A DNA stretch of 64,000 nt from Limivicinus sp963617275. Lineage in GTDB: Bacteria > Bacillota > Clostridia > Oscillospirales > Oscillospiraceae. Shown in pieces: positions 24,531-33,748 of the stretch. Within the stretch, counting starts at the first letter, position 1; each line of letters starts with the position of its first letter. Location: NCBI GenBank assembly GCA_963617275.1, contig CAVENX010000043.1:5757-69756 (forward strand). The letters are read 5' to 3'. The notes below the pieces were generated by a model. That model saw only the letters and a program-made list of their open reading frames with translations, made no database searches and was not told where the DNA came from. Position numbers and translations under genes: made by a program.

Positions 24531-24724
24531 GCCTGCACCTCCTTTCCAACATGGACACAGAAATTATATCATGCCGTGGAGGGACGCAAAGCAGAAAAAT
24601 TATTTTCCTTGATATACGGGCTTTCTTTGACTATAATGAAAGACATTCAGGGTGTGTTTTGGGATTGCCCGCGTATTGAACGCTCTTTTAGCCCGGTTTA
24701 GAGGGGTATGTAACCGCTCTAACC

Positions 24725-24782
<58 letters not shown>

Positions 24783-24783
<1 letters not shown>

Positions 24784-24828
24784 AAAATGACGGGTTTTGC
24801 GATAAATTTTGCAGAACCCGTCATTTTT
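24783..24828 (+). terminator. tRNA-Ala terminator
   Basis: aaaaatgacgggtt pairs perfectly with aacccgtcattttt across an 18-base loop, directly after the CCA. The following 290 bases (24829-25121) contain no gene that I can see. Confidence 0.75.
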
Positions 24829-24989
24829 CTATTGCTTTCTGTTTTGCTTGATTTCTCTCTGTTATCAACGTACTGTCAACACAAGCTGAGATCCTCAGGC
24901 TGTCAAGGAATTATGCAGCAAAGCCGGATAACAGAGCAGCGGGGGAGTTTGAGGGGGCAGGGCCCGCCTCAAATCGGATAAACCGCCGT

Positions 24990-25048
24990 CGAAAGCCTTG
25001 ATATGTCAAGGCTTTCGGTAACAGCATTTTGATCTCTTTCAAAATGCT
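24990..25048 (-). terminator. Twin hairpins downstream of proS
   Basis: Two perfect stems in series: cgaaagccttga with a tatg loop (24990-25017) and agcattttga with a short loop (25023-25048). No T-tract is obvious on either strand. They lie about 75 bases past the proS stop and may terminate or stabilise its mRNA. Confidence 0.5.
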
Positions 25049-25121
25049 CGGCGGAAAGCGCGGTCAAATAAGTCCTGAATTTTTGCGAGGAGCTGTACGG
25101 CAGCCTTTGTCCGGAATTGTA

Positions 25122-26558
25122 TCAGTAAGCGACGCCCCAATAGATCATGTGCTTGGCGGGCTTGCCGCAGCAGGCGCATACATCGCTGAGATGTTCCTGC
25201 TCAAAGGGGATGCAGCGGGACGACATTCCGGCTTTCTCCTTCATATCCAGCTCACACTGGAGTTCGCCGCACCACATGGTCTTGATGAAGCCGCCCTTTT
25301 CCTGCTGTATCTGCTTGGCTTCCTCGAGAGAGTAAGCGGTGTAGGTGTGCTCGTCAAGATTTTTCTTTGCCTTGGCGTAAAGGCCGTTCTGCACATCGTC
25401 AAGAACGCCGGGGATACACTCCGCCAACTCGTCGAGCCTTATTGTGACCTTCTCGCCGTTATCGCGGCGCACCGCCACGCAGACGCCGTTTTCCATATCC
25501 TTGGGGCCTATCTCGACACGCACGGGAACGCCTTTCATTTCGTACTGCGCGCACTTCCAGCCGAGAGAATTATCGCTGGTGTCGATTTTCACGCGGATAC
25601 CGGCAGCCTTGAGAACCTCGTAAAGCTCGGTCGCCTTTTCAATAACGCCGGGCTTATGCTGCGCCACGGGCACGACAATGACCTGAACGGGGGCAATGCG
25701 CGGGGGCAGGACAAGACCGTTGTTGTCGCCGTGGGTCATGATGATACCGCCGATGATACGGGTGGACAGGCCCCATGAGGTCTGGAAGGGATACTTCTGC
25801 TTGTTGTCCTTGTCGGTAAAGGTGATGTCAAACTGCTTTGCGAAGCCGTCGCCGAAATAGTGGGAAGTGCCGGACTGCAAAGCCTTCTTGTCGTGCATCA
25901 TGCACTCGATTGTATATGTGTCCTCGGCCCCGGCGAATTTTTCCTTCTCGGTCTTGTTGCCGCGGATAACAGGCATTGCGAGATAGTTTTCGCAGAGATC
26001 TGCATAAACCTCAAGCTGCTGAAGAGTCTCCTTCACGGCCTCCTCAGGAGTGGCGTGAAGGGTGTGCCCCTCCTGCCAGAGGAACTCTCTCCCGCGCAGG
26101 AACGGACGCGTGGTCTTCTCCCAGCGCAGAACGCTGCACCACTGGTTATAGAGCATCGGCAGGTCGCGCCATGAGTGGACGACATGGCTCCAGTGATCGC
26201 AGAAAAGGGTTTCGGAGGTGGGACGCACGCAAAGACGCTCCGGCAGTTCCTCGCTTCCGCCCATCGTGACCCATGCACACTCGGGAGCAAAACCCTTGAC
26301 ATGATCCTTCTCCTTTTGCAGAAGGCTTTCGGGGATCAGAACGGGCATGGAGACGTTCTCGTGACCGTCTCGCTTGAACATCGCGTCAAGCTCCTTCTGG
26401 ATGTTTTCCCAGATCGCGTAGCCGTAGGGGCGCAGAATGAAAAGACCCTTTACGCCGGAATAGTCCACCAGCTCCGCCTTCGTGCAGACATCGGTGAACC
26501 ACTGGGTAAAGTCAACCTCCATATCGGTGATCTGCTCTACTTTCTTCTCTTTTGCCAT
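25122..26558 (-). CDS. proS: Prolyl-tRNA synthetase (archaeal/eukaryote-like type)
   Basis: 478 residues from MAKEKKVEQITDMEVDF. Class II motifs are present: RPTSETLFCDHW, motif 2 FLRGREFLWQEGHT, and motif 3 within GLSTRIIGGIIMTHGDNNG, followed by an anticodon-binding domain and a C-terminal zinc-like domain ending CACCGKPAKHMIYWGVAY. It lacks the bacterial editing insertion and has the typical length of the short type. It charges tRNA-Pro in the cytoplasm. The ATG at 26558 has GGAG 11 bases upstream; the longer frame would add 21 poor residues. No T-box element is visible in the 187-bp region before it. Confidence 0.95.
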   Translation of the reverse strand: MAKEKKVEQITDMEVDFTQWFTDVCTKAELVDYSGVKGLFILRPYGYAIWENIQKELDAMFKRDGHENVSMPVLIPESLLQKEKDHVKGFAPECAWVTMGGSEELPERLCVRPTSETLFCDHWSHVVHSWRDLPMLYNQWCSVLRWEKTTRPFLRGREFLWQEGHTLHATPEEAVKETLQQLEVYADLCENYLAMPVIRGNKTEKEKFAGAEDTYTIECMMHDKKALQSGTSHYFGDGFAKQFDITFTDKDNKQKYPFQTSWGLSTRIIGGIIMTHGDNNGLVLPPRIAPVQVIVVPVAQHKPGVIEKATELYEVLKAAGIRVKIDTSDNSLGWKCAQYEMKGVPVRVEIGPKDMENGVCVAVRRDNGEKVTIRLDELAECIPGVLDDVQNGLYAKAKKNLDEHTYTAYSLEEAKQIQQEKGGFIKTMWCGELQCELDMKEKAGMSSRCIPFEQEHLSDVCACCGKPAKHMIYWGVAY

Positions 26559-26745
26559 AAAATCAAATTCTCCAATCTCGCCAGAGCCCTTGCTCCGTCG
26601 TATTTCGCCGCACTGCGGCAAACAAACATTCTATATGTAATATATATTTTTGTCAACCGCCGGAAAACGAAAATTTAACAAAGCCTTTGCAATCGTGCAG
26701 AATATATGATAATATTTCAGTAAAACGAGGAGAGGAAGGACAGTT

Positions 26746-27246
26746 ATGCCGGACAGGGGGAAAACGTGCTGCTTTTCCGGGCACAGACCGGCAAAGCTGC
26801 CGTGGCGCACAAACGAGGCCGACGCGCTCTGCATTGCGCTTAAAAACGAGATCCTCTGCCGCCTTGAGGGGATATACGAAGCGGGATACAGGCATTTTAT
26901 ATGCGGAATGGCGATAGGCTGCGATATGTATTTTGCCGAGGCCGTGATTGAGCTGAGAAAAAAATATTCCGATATAACGCTTGAGGCGGCGATACCCTGC
27001 GGCTCCCAGCCGGAAAGATGGACCTCCGATCAGCGCAGACGCTATAACCGGCTCATTGACGCATGCGACAAGGTGACGGTCTTGCAGATAGAATACAGCG
27101 CCGACTGCATGATGCGGCGGAATATGTACATGGTGGACAGAGCGTCACTGCTGCTGACCTGCTTTAACGGCCGCCCCGGCGGTACGATGAACACCATAGT
27201 CTACGCGCAGAGAAACGGCGTAAAGACCGTAATTATAGACGTGTGA
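26746..27246 (+). CDS. SLOG-fold protein (DUF1273/YpsA-like)
   Basis: 166 residues. The N-terminal CCFSGHRPAKLPW, the glycine-rich strand FICGMAIGCDMYFAEAV and the late PGGTMNTIVYAQ segment match the YpsA/DUF1273 branch of the SLOG superfamily, Rossmann-like proteins thought to bind nucleotide-derived ligands. The biological role is not settled (YpsA is linked with cell division in Bacillus). A GAGGAGAGG-rich site lies before the ATG. It is divergent from proS and convergent with polC, sharing a terminator with it. Confidence 0.8.
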   Translation: MPDRGKTCCFSGHRPAKLPWRTNEADALCIALKNEILCRLEGIYEAGYRHFICGMAIGCDMYFAEAVIELRKKYSDITLEAAIPCGSQPERWTSDQRRRYNRLIDACDKVTVLQIEYSADCMMRRNMYMVDRASLLLTCFNGRPGGTMNTIVYAQRNGVKTVIIDV

Positions 27247-27250
27247 GAGT

Positions 27251-27289
27251 AAAAGCCGGAAAACCCAAGGTACAGGTTTTCCGGCTTTT
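27251..27289. terminator. Bidirectional terminator between the YpsA-like gene and polC
   Basis: aaaagccggaaaacc pairs perfectly with ggttttccggctttt across a 9-base loop, giving T-rich ends on both strands. It begins 5 bases after one stop and ends 7 bases before the other. Confidence 0.85.
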
Positions 27290-27295
27290 GCGCTT

Positions 27296-30200
27296 TTATA
27301 ATTCAAAGAGATTGAGCTGGTTGCTTTCGGGCATATCGCCGAGAGCGCCGAAAGCCTTGAGCGCGTCAAGATGGCTCTGCGAAACCTTGGGACAGGCCTG
27401 CGAAAGCTCCTGCATGGAAATGAACTCCCTGCCGCTGTCCTTGACTTTCTCAAGGTCGAGAGCGGCTGTTTCGCCGAGCCCGCCTATTGCAATAAACGGC
27501 GGACGCAGGCGCTTGTCCTCGGTTATGAGGAACTTGAACGCCGCAGATTTATACAGGTCTATCGGCGCAAACTCAAATCCGCGCATATTGAACTCATACA
27601 CCGCCTCAAGCGTCGTCAGCAGATCCTCCTCGTTCGCGGTGAGCTGGCGCTTGCGCATATCATTTATTTTGCGGCGTACATCGTCCGTGCCGCCGCACAT
27701 GAGCTCGGCGTCAAAGCCGCCTTTCTGGCTGCGTCTGTAAAAATAGGCGCTGTAAAATGCAAGCGGCTCATGCACCTTGAACCACGCAATGCGAAACGCC
27801 ATCATGACATATGCCACGGCGTGCGCTTTCGGAAAAAGGTAGGCTATCTTGCGGCAGGATTCTATGTACCAATCCGGTACGCCGAGATCGCGCATCTGCT
27901 GTTCGGCGTCGCCTGGAAATTCGCCGGATTTCTTTACCTTGCCCTTACGCACAGCCTCCATTGTCTTGAAAGCGAGAGCGGGCTTCATGCCCTTCTGGAT
28001 AAGGTAGATCATGATATCGTCGCGGCAGCCGACGGTCTCGTTGACCGTAGCGACGCCGTCTACGATGAGATCGTGGATGTTGCCCGCCCACACGTCGGTG
28101 CCGTGGGAGAAGCCGGACAGGCGCACAAGCGTGTCGAACTGCTTGGGCTGGGTGTCCACAAGCATCTGCCGGGTAAAGGGCGTGCCGAACTCCGGAACGC
28201 CGATAGAGCCGGTTTTGCCGATTATAGGATCGTCGTCGGGCAGACCGAGAGCCGCGGGGGAGACGAAGATTGACATCGTTTCCGGGTCGGAAAGGGAAAT
28301 TTCTTTCGCGTCCACGCCGGTCATGTCCTCCATCATTCGTATCATGGTGGGGTCATCGTGCCCCAGCTCGTCAAGCTTTAAAAGGTTTGCCTCCATGCAG
28401 TGGTATTCAAAATGCGTTGTGATAATATCGCTGTTTGGGTCGTCGGCGGGATGCTGCACGGGACAGAAGTCGGTAACGTCCATATCCTGCGGGATAACGA
28501 CAAGACCGCCGGGATGCTGACCGGTCGTGCGTTTTATGCCGACAAGCCCGAGAGCAAGGCGGTTCTCCTCCGCCTTTGTCGCGGTTATCCCGCGCTCCTC
28601 AAGATACTTCTTAACATAGCCGTAGGCGGTCTTTTCCGCCAGCGTACCGATCGTTCCGGCGCGGAAAACGTGATCGGAGCCGAAAAGAACCTCGGTATAT
28701 TTATGCGCCTTCGCCTGATATTCGCCCGAGAAATTAAGGTCGATATCGGGCGTTTTTTCGTTGCCGGGGAAGCCGAGGAAGGTTTCGAACGGGATATCAA
28801 AGCCCTCGCGCTTCATCTTCGTGCCGCATTCGGGACAGTCCTTTTCGGGCATATCCGCGCCGCAGCCGTAGGAGCCGTCGGTTATGAACTCGCTGTGGCA
28901 GCATTTTGGGCAGACATAGTGCGGCGGAAGGGAATTGACCTCCGTGATGCCGGACATATATGCGACCAGCGACGAGCCGACGCTGCCTCTTGAACCGACG
29001 AGATAGCCGTTTTCAAGCGAATTCTGCACAAGCTTCTGCGCAGACATATATATAACGTCGTACTGGTGGTCAAGTATCGTATTAAGCTCGACGTCAACGC
29101 GCTCCTGCACTATCGCGGGCGGGTTTTTGCCGTATATGCGGTGCATCTTCCCGTAGACGAGATCCTTCAGCTGCTGGGCGGAGTTTTCGATTTTGGGCGC
29201 GTACAGATCCTTCGGCAGAAGCTCGATATCCTCAACCATGTCGGCGATAGCGCGTGTGTTGGTGACAACGACTTCCTGCGCAGCGTCCTTGCCGAGATAT
29301 TCAAACTCCTTGAGCATCTCATCGGTGGTGCGGAAGAATATCGGGCAGCTTCTGTCCGCATCGGAAAATTTCTTCGCCGCCTGTAAGATATGGCGGTACT
29401 GCTCATCCTCAGGGTCGAGGAAATGCACGTCGGACGCGGCGATAACGCGCTTGCCCATGCGCTTGCCGAGATTGTAGATACGGCGGTTGTAATCCTCAAG
29501 CACGTATCTGTCCTTAACTCTGCCGTTGTCGATAAGAAAGCCGTTGTTGCATATCGGCTGGATCTCAAGGTAGTCGTAGAGAGAGGCAATCTTCTCAAGC
29601 TCCTTGTCGGGCGCACCGTTCATGACCGCGCCGTAAAGCTCGCCCATGCCGCAGGCGGAGCCGACGAGCAGCCCCTCGCGGTGCTGCACAAGCAGGCTTT
29701 TGGGAATGTTGGGGGTCTTGTGAAAATGCTTGAGATATGACTTTGATATAAGCTCGTACATATTCTTCAGACCCTTGCGGTTGAGCGCCAGAAGGATCAT
29801 GTGATACGTCTTCGCTACGTCCGTGCGGCGGAGCGAATGGTATATCTTTTCAATATCGTCAACCGTCTTCGCGCCGCGCTGCTTGAGCATGGGGATAAAC
29901 TTGTCCATCATGCGCGCAACGACCATTGCGTCGTCGCTTGCACGGTGGTGATTGAACTGCGGCAGACCCAGATGATTGGAAACGATGTCAAGCTTGAAGC
30001 GCTTTAATTCCGGGCACAGCGCCTGAGACAGCGCAAGCGTGTCCATGAATACCGGCGAAAAGCGCAGACCGCAGCGGTTGGCGGCGGCGGTCATAAAGCC
30101 GACGTCAAAGTGCGCGTTATGGGCGATTATGGGACGCTCGCCGATGAAGTCGATGAACATCTGCATGGCTTCCTTTTCGTTCGGCGCGCCCTGCACATCG

Positions 30201-31291
30201 CTGTCCCTTATGCCGGTGAGCTTGGTTATCTCCGCAGGGATGTGCATTCCGGGATCAACAAAAGTGTTGAACTCTTTCAGAATGGTGCCGCCGGAAAAGA
30301 TCTGTGCGCCGATCTCGGTCATGCGGTCATTGAGCGCATTGAGGCCGGTCGTTTCAATGTCAAACGCAACAAACTCCGCATCGAGCGGAAGCCTGCTCTT
30401 GCCGATAACGGCGCTGTTGCCGTCCATATCGTTGTAATAGTACGCCTCAAGACCGTATATGATCTTGACGCCGTTCTTTTTGCCGGCCTTCCACATATCG
30501 GGAAACGCCTGCGCGACGCCGTGGTCGGTCACGGCGATCGCCGGCATGCCCCACTCGGCAGCACGCTTCACGACAGCCGCCGGATCGGTGAGCGCGTCCA
30601 TTGTGGAAAACCTTGTGTGCAGATGCAGCTCCACGCGCTTTTCCTCGGCGGTGTCGGGGCGGACGTACTTCTTGCCCTTTACGATATTGCGCGGGTCGAT
30701 CACAAGATCGTCGTCATACTTGCTGTATGTGGCGTCGCCCTGAACGATAAGGTGTGCGCCCGGCTGGATCGCGTCGATCACAGAGTGATCCTCTTCGGGC
30801 TTGAGATACCTTGAGACGTGCAGCGTGTTCGTGCGGTCGGTGATGTCAAAGCCGAGTACGGCGGCGCCGCTTTTGGCTATGAGGCGGCTGTCCACCTTGA
30901 CGACGTCACCCTCGACCGTGACGCGGCCGGATTCAAGATCGACCTTGCTCATGGGAATGGGCGCCTGCTTTACAGCCCTCCCGAACAGCACATTGCCGCC
31001 CGCACCGCCGCCTGAGGACGGCTGAGACGCCGTGGGTGCGGACTTGGGTGCGGGGAAATCGGCGTTGAGCTTAACGCCGTTCAGAGCAAAAACGTTTTTG
31101 AGCCTTGTGCACAGCTCGCTCTCCTCAGCTGGGCTGGGCATGGAAGAAAACCATGCGTTTATCGTCATGGTTTTCTCTGCCGCAGTTATCCGCACCTCGG
31201 TCACATATGCTTTTTCAAGTCCTCCGGCGAACGCGTTCATGGGAACGCAGTCCGGGAAGATGGTAAGAAACGGGGTATGCTCGCTCATCAT
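27296..31291 (-). CDS. polC: DNA polymerase III alpha subunit, PolC type
   Basis: 1331 residues: an N-terminal domain, OB fold, split PHP domain (ELHLHTRFSTMDAL, about 221), an inserted DEDDh proofreading exonuclease (AFDIETTGLN, about 309), a zinc motif (YVCPKCCHSEF), and palm and fingers with PDIDLNFSGEY, HPGGLVVIP and LGHDDPTMI. It is the main replicative polymerase of low-GC Gram-positives. The N-terminal region is about 100 residues shorter than in Bacillus PolC. The ATG overlaps the ispG stop in ATGA, so the genes are coupled. The preceding block is ispG, rseP, dxr, uppS, frr, pyrH. Confidence 0.97.
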   Translation of the reverse strand: MMSEHTPFLTIFPDCVPMNAFAGGLEKAYVTEVRITAAEKTMTINAWFSSMPSPAEESELCTRLKNVFALNGVKLNADFPAPKSAPTASQPSSGGGAGGNVLFGRAVKQAPIPMSKVDLESGRVTVEGDVVKVDSRLIAKSGAAVLGFDITDRTNTLHVSRYLKPEEDHSVIDAIQPGAHLIVQGDATYSKYDDDLVIDPRNIVKGKKYVRPDTAEEKRVELHLHTRFSTMDALTDPAAVVKRAAEWGMPAIAVTDHGVAQAFPDMWKAGKKNGVKIIYGLEAYYYNDMDGNSAVIGKSRLPLDAEFVAFDIETTGLNALNDRMTEIGAQIFSGGTILKEFNTFVDPGMHIPAEITKLTGIRDSDVQGAPNEKEAMQMFIDFIGERPIIAHNAHFDVGFMTAAANRCGLRFSPVFMDTLALSQALCPELKRFKLDIVSNHLGLPQFNHHRASDDAMVVARMMDKFIPMLKQRGAKTVDDIEKIYHSLRRTDVAKTYHMILLALNRKGLKNMYELISKSYLKHFHKTPNIPKSLLVQHREGLLVGSACGMGELYGAVMNGAPDKELEKIASLYDYLEIQPICNNGFLIDNGRVKDRYVLEDYNRRIYNLGKRMGKRVIAASDVHFLDPEDEQYRHILQAAKKFSDADRSCPIFFRTTDEMLKEFEYLGKDAAQEVVVTNTRAIADMVEDIELLPKDLYAPKIENSAQQLKDLVYGKMHRIYGKNPPAIVQERVDVELNTILDHQYDVIYMSAQKLVQNSLENGYLVGSRGSVGSSLVAYMSGITEVNSLPPHYVCPKCCHSEFITDGSYGCGADMPEKDCPECGTKMKREGFDIPFETFLGFPGNEKTPDIDLNFSGEYQAKAHKYTEVLFGSDHVFRAGTIGTLAEKTAYGYVKKYLEERGITATKAEENRLALGLVGIKRTTGQHPGGLVVIPQDMDVTDFCPVQHPADDPNSDIITTHFEYHCMEANLLKLDELGHDDPTMIRMMEDMTGVDAKEISLSDPETMSIFVSPAALGLPDDDPIIGKTGSIGVPEFGTPFTRQMLVDTQPKQFDTLVRLSGFSHGTDVWAGNIHDLIVDGVATVNETVGCRDDIMIYLIQKGMKPALAFKTMEAVRKGKVKKSGEFPGDAEQQMRDLGVPDWYIESCRKIAYLFPKAHAVAYVMMAFRIAWFKVHEPLAFYSAYFYRRSQKGGFDAELMCGGTDDVRRKINDMRKRQLTANEEDLLTTLEAVYEFNMRGFEFAPIDLYKSAAFKFLITEDKRLRPPFIAIGGLGETAALDLEKVKDSGREFISMQELSQACPKVSQSHLDALKAFGALGDMPESNQLNLFEL

Positions 31292-32346
31292 TTATCCTCG
31301 TCGGTGTTTATTAAGTCAATAAGTGCATCGCACAGCCGCTCATACGGGTATGTACCGAGCACGACGCCTTTTTTGAAAAGCAGTCCCTTGCCTTTGCCGC
31401 CCGCAATGCCGTAATCCGCCTCGCGTGCCTCGCCGGGACCGTTTACGACACAGCCCATGACCGCAACGGTAATATCGCGCTTCATATCGCGCACTCTGTT
31501 TTCAACCTCGGTTGCAAGCGAAATAAGGTCTATCTCCGTCCTGCCGCAGGTCGGGCAGGAGACGAAACGCACACCGCCCGGACGAAGCCCCGCCGCCCGG
31601 ACGATCGCAATGCCGGTGCTGACCTCACGCACGGGGTCGGCGGTAAGAGAGACGCGTATGGTATTGCCTATGCCCTCGCTCAGAAGCGTACCGATGCCGA
31701 CGGCGGATTGTATAGTACCGTTCCACTCGGTGCCCGTCTCAGTGACGCCGAGATGCAGCGGATATGGGAAGCGCTCGGCGGCAAGCCGGTAAGTCTCTAT
31801 CGTGAGCGGGACGCTTGAGGTTTTCATGGAAAGACAGATGTCGTCAAAATCAAATTTGTTGAGCAGCGCAATGTGTCCGGCGGCGCTTTCGACAAGCGCT
31901 TCGGCGCAGGGATGGGCGTACTTTTCGAGAAGCCGCTTTTCAAGACTTCCCGCATTTACGCCTATGCGGACAGGTATGCCGTGACGGCGGCAGCTCTCCG
32001 CGACCGCTTTCACGTTTTCCTCACCGCCGATGTTGCCGGGGTTTATGCGTATCTTGTCAATGCCGCGCTCGGCGGCCTCAAGGGCAAGACGGTAATCAAA
32101 ATGGATATCCGCGACCAGCGGTACATCCGTTTGCTCTTTTATTTTATCTATCGCCTGCGCCGCCGCCATATCGGGTACGGCAACGCGCACGATGTCCGCT
32201 CCCGCCGCGCACATCGCCTTTATCTGCGCAACGGTAGCCTCGACATCCCACGTTTTCGTGCTGCACATGGTCTGCACGGAGACGGGCGCATCCCCGCCTA
32301 TTTCGATTTTACCGACCCTGATTTTCTTTGTATTTTCTCTGTTCAT
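31288..32346 (-). CDS. ispG: 4-hydroxy-3-methylbut-2-enyl diphosphate synthase
   Basis: 352 residues from MNRENTKKIRVGKIEIGG. A TIM-barrel part contains VADIHFDYRLAL and RINPGNIGGEE. The iron-sulfur part has the Cys ligands in SCPTCGRTEIDL and GCVVNGPGEA. It performs the reductive ring opening of MEcPP in the non-mevalonate isoprenoid pathway, two steps after others that follow Dxr, which is encoded three genes away. It starts 2 bases before the rseP stop codon's end on the same strand, so the genes are probably co-translated. A TTG upstream at 32361 is possible but less likely. Confidence 0.96.
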   Translation of the reverse strand: MNRENTKKIRVGKIEIGGDAPVSVQTMCSTKTWDVEATVAQIKAMCAAGADIVRVAVPDMAAAQAIDKIKEQTDVPLVADIHFDYRLALEAAERGIDKIRINPGNIGGEENVKAVAESCRRHGIPVRIGVNAGSLEKRLLEKYAHPCAEALVESAAGHIALLNKFDFDDICLSMKTSSVPLTIETYRLAAERFPYPLHLGVTETGTEWNGTIQSAVGIGTLLSEGIGNTIRVSLTADPVREVSTGIAIVRAAGLRPGGVRFVSCPTCGRTEIDLISLATEVENRVRDMKRDITVAVMGCVVNGPGEAREADYGIAGGKGKGLLFKKGVVLGTYPYERLCDALIDLINTDEDK

Positions 32347-32347
32347 A

Positions 32348-33400
32348 TCACTTAAACGCAATCTTTATTATATCGTTGAACATTATCACTGCCATCAGCC
32401 CCAGCAGCAGCACCATGCCTGCGGCGTGGATATAGCCTTCGTATTTGGGGTTGAGCTTCTTCTTGGTTACGGACTCGATTATCCACGTGACTATCAGGAA
32501 AAACACGCGTCCGCCGTCCATGGCGGGGATCGGCAGCATATTCATTATCGCAAGGTTAACCGCGATAAACGCCGCCAGGAACAGGATATCCAGCAGCCCA
32601 TCGGTAAATGACGCGGCGTTTTCGCCTGTCTCCGCCATGAGATCAACTATCCCGACGGGACCGGACAGATCGTCCATTTTCACATCGCCCTCGACCAGCA
32701 TTTTAAGCCCCTGCCAGACCCAGCGGGAAAACTCTGCCGTTGTGCCCCATGAATAGTAAAGCTTATTGCCGAGTGTGGCGTCGTCGTAGCCGAAGTACAG
32801 GCCGTATCTTTTCCCGTCCTTGTATTCGACAGGAACAAGGCGGAAGTCCTTGAGCTCCACCTTTTTCCCGTCGCGCTTTACTACGATGTCATACGTCTCC
32901 GCAGAGGGGGAGAGAAAGTCGGAAACGTCGCTGTACTTATACACCTTGTGTCCGTCGATATTGAGTATGCGGTCATCTTTCTGAAAGCCGTCCTCGCTGT
33001 AATAGGGACAGCCCTCTGCAAAGTCCACGATAACCGGCGCACGGAAGGCGGCGGCGTCGATAAAGAGGAAAAACACAATGAGAAAGCCCAGCACAAAGTT
33101 CATAAAGGAACCTGCGACAAGGATCAGCGCACGCTTCCACGGCTTCTGGCTTGTAAACGCTCTCGGATCGCCCGTTTCCTCGTCCTCGCCCTCCATTGCA
33201 CAGAAGCCCCCTATAGGTATGCAGCGCAGCGAATACACGGTCTCCCCGTGCTGCTTCTGCACGATCGCAGGCCCCATGCCTATCGAAAATTCATTGACCT
33301 TGACGCCAAGAAGCTTTGCGGCTGAAAAATGCCCGAGTTCATGCACGGCAATGAGTACGCCGAACATCAGAATACCGAACAATACATAGATAACTGTCAT
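32348..33400 (-). CDS. rseP: Site-2 protease RseP (intramembrane zinc metalloprotease)
   Basis: 350 residues. The N-terminal membrane helix carries HELGH (residues 20-24). A PDZ-like domain lies in the middle (LNIDGHKVYKYSDVSDFL), and the third core helix has NMLPIPAMDGGR. Membrane-bound, it cleaves anti-sigma factors and signal peptides inside the bilayer. Position between ispG and dxr is standard for this phylum. The insertion of about 120 residues between the PDZ and the last helices is within the family range. Confidence 0.95.
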   Translation of the reverse strand: MTVIYVLFGILMFGVLIAVHELGHFSAAKLLGVKVNEFSIGMGPAIVQKQHGETVYSLRCIPIGGFCAMEGEDEETGDPRAFTSQKPWKRALILVAGSFMNFVLGFLIVFFLFIDAAAFRAPVIVDFAEGCPYYSEDGFQKDDRILNIDGHKVYKYSDVSDFLSPSAETYDIVVKRDGKKVELKDFRLVPVEYKDGKRYGLYFGYDDATLGNKLYYSWGTTAEFSRWVWQGLKMLVEGDVKMDDLSGPVGIVDLMAETGENAASFTDGLLDILFLAAFIAVNLAIMNMLPIPAMDGGRVFFLIVTWIIESVTKKKLNPKYEGYIHAAGMVLLLGLMAVIMFNDIIKIAFK

Positions 33401-33748
33401 AGATCCCTCCGGGAAAAATAGAAAGTGAGAAGCTGCGCTCAGTTAGGAGTGAGAAGTTAGAAGTGAGGAGTTGCGGTGTCGGCATAGCCGACAGAATCAA
33501 CTCATGGCTCCCCTTTCAGGGGAGGCATTATCCGCCAGGAAAAGGCCTCGCAGAGTTTTTTGCCCACAGGCAAAAACAGTTTTGATCATTTTCTCCGTCG
33601 GCACATGTACATTCTCACGGAGCGAGTGTCGAATTGTTCGCCTGCGGCGAACAACCGAGGCACAGAGCGTAGTGCAGCCCTTTCGTCGAAGAACCTTATT
33701 GAGGTTTTTCGACAGGCTGACCAAATCAGAGATTTGGTCAGCGCACAC
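33401..33748. other. 348-bp gene-free stretch rich in hairpins and a dispersed repeat
   Basis: Between rseP and dxr in the middle of an otherwise tight operon. It contains tgtcggcatagccgaca (33477-33493), ctcccctttcaggggag (33508-33524), a 65-bp dispersed repeat (33615-33679), an imperfect hairpin (33684-33713) and a perfect 12-bp hairpin gctgaccaaatc/gatttggtcagc (33716-33742) just past the dxr stop. No coding frame is convincing. It looks like a small inserted repeat unit. Confidence 0.6.
33615..33679 (+). repeat. 65-bp dispersed repeat, copy 1
   Basis: Matches 54498-54562 at 63 of 65 positions in the same orientation. The core is the palindrome ttgttcgc-ctgcg-gcgaacaa. Both copies are intergenic. 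Confidence 0.85.

Noticed and set aside
26559..26745. Possible T-box or other riboswitch before proS
   Set aside because: No T-box core or specifier-like structure could be found in the 187-bp region.
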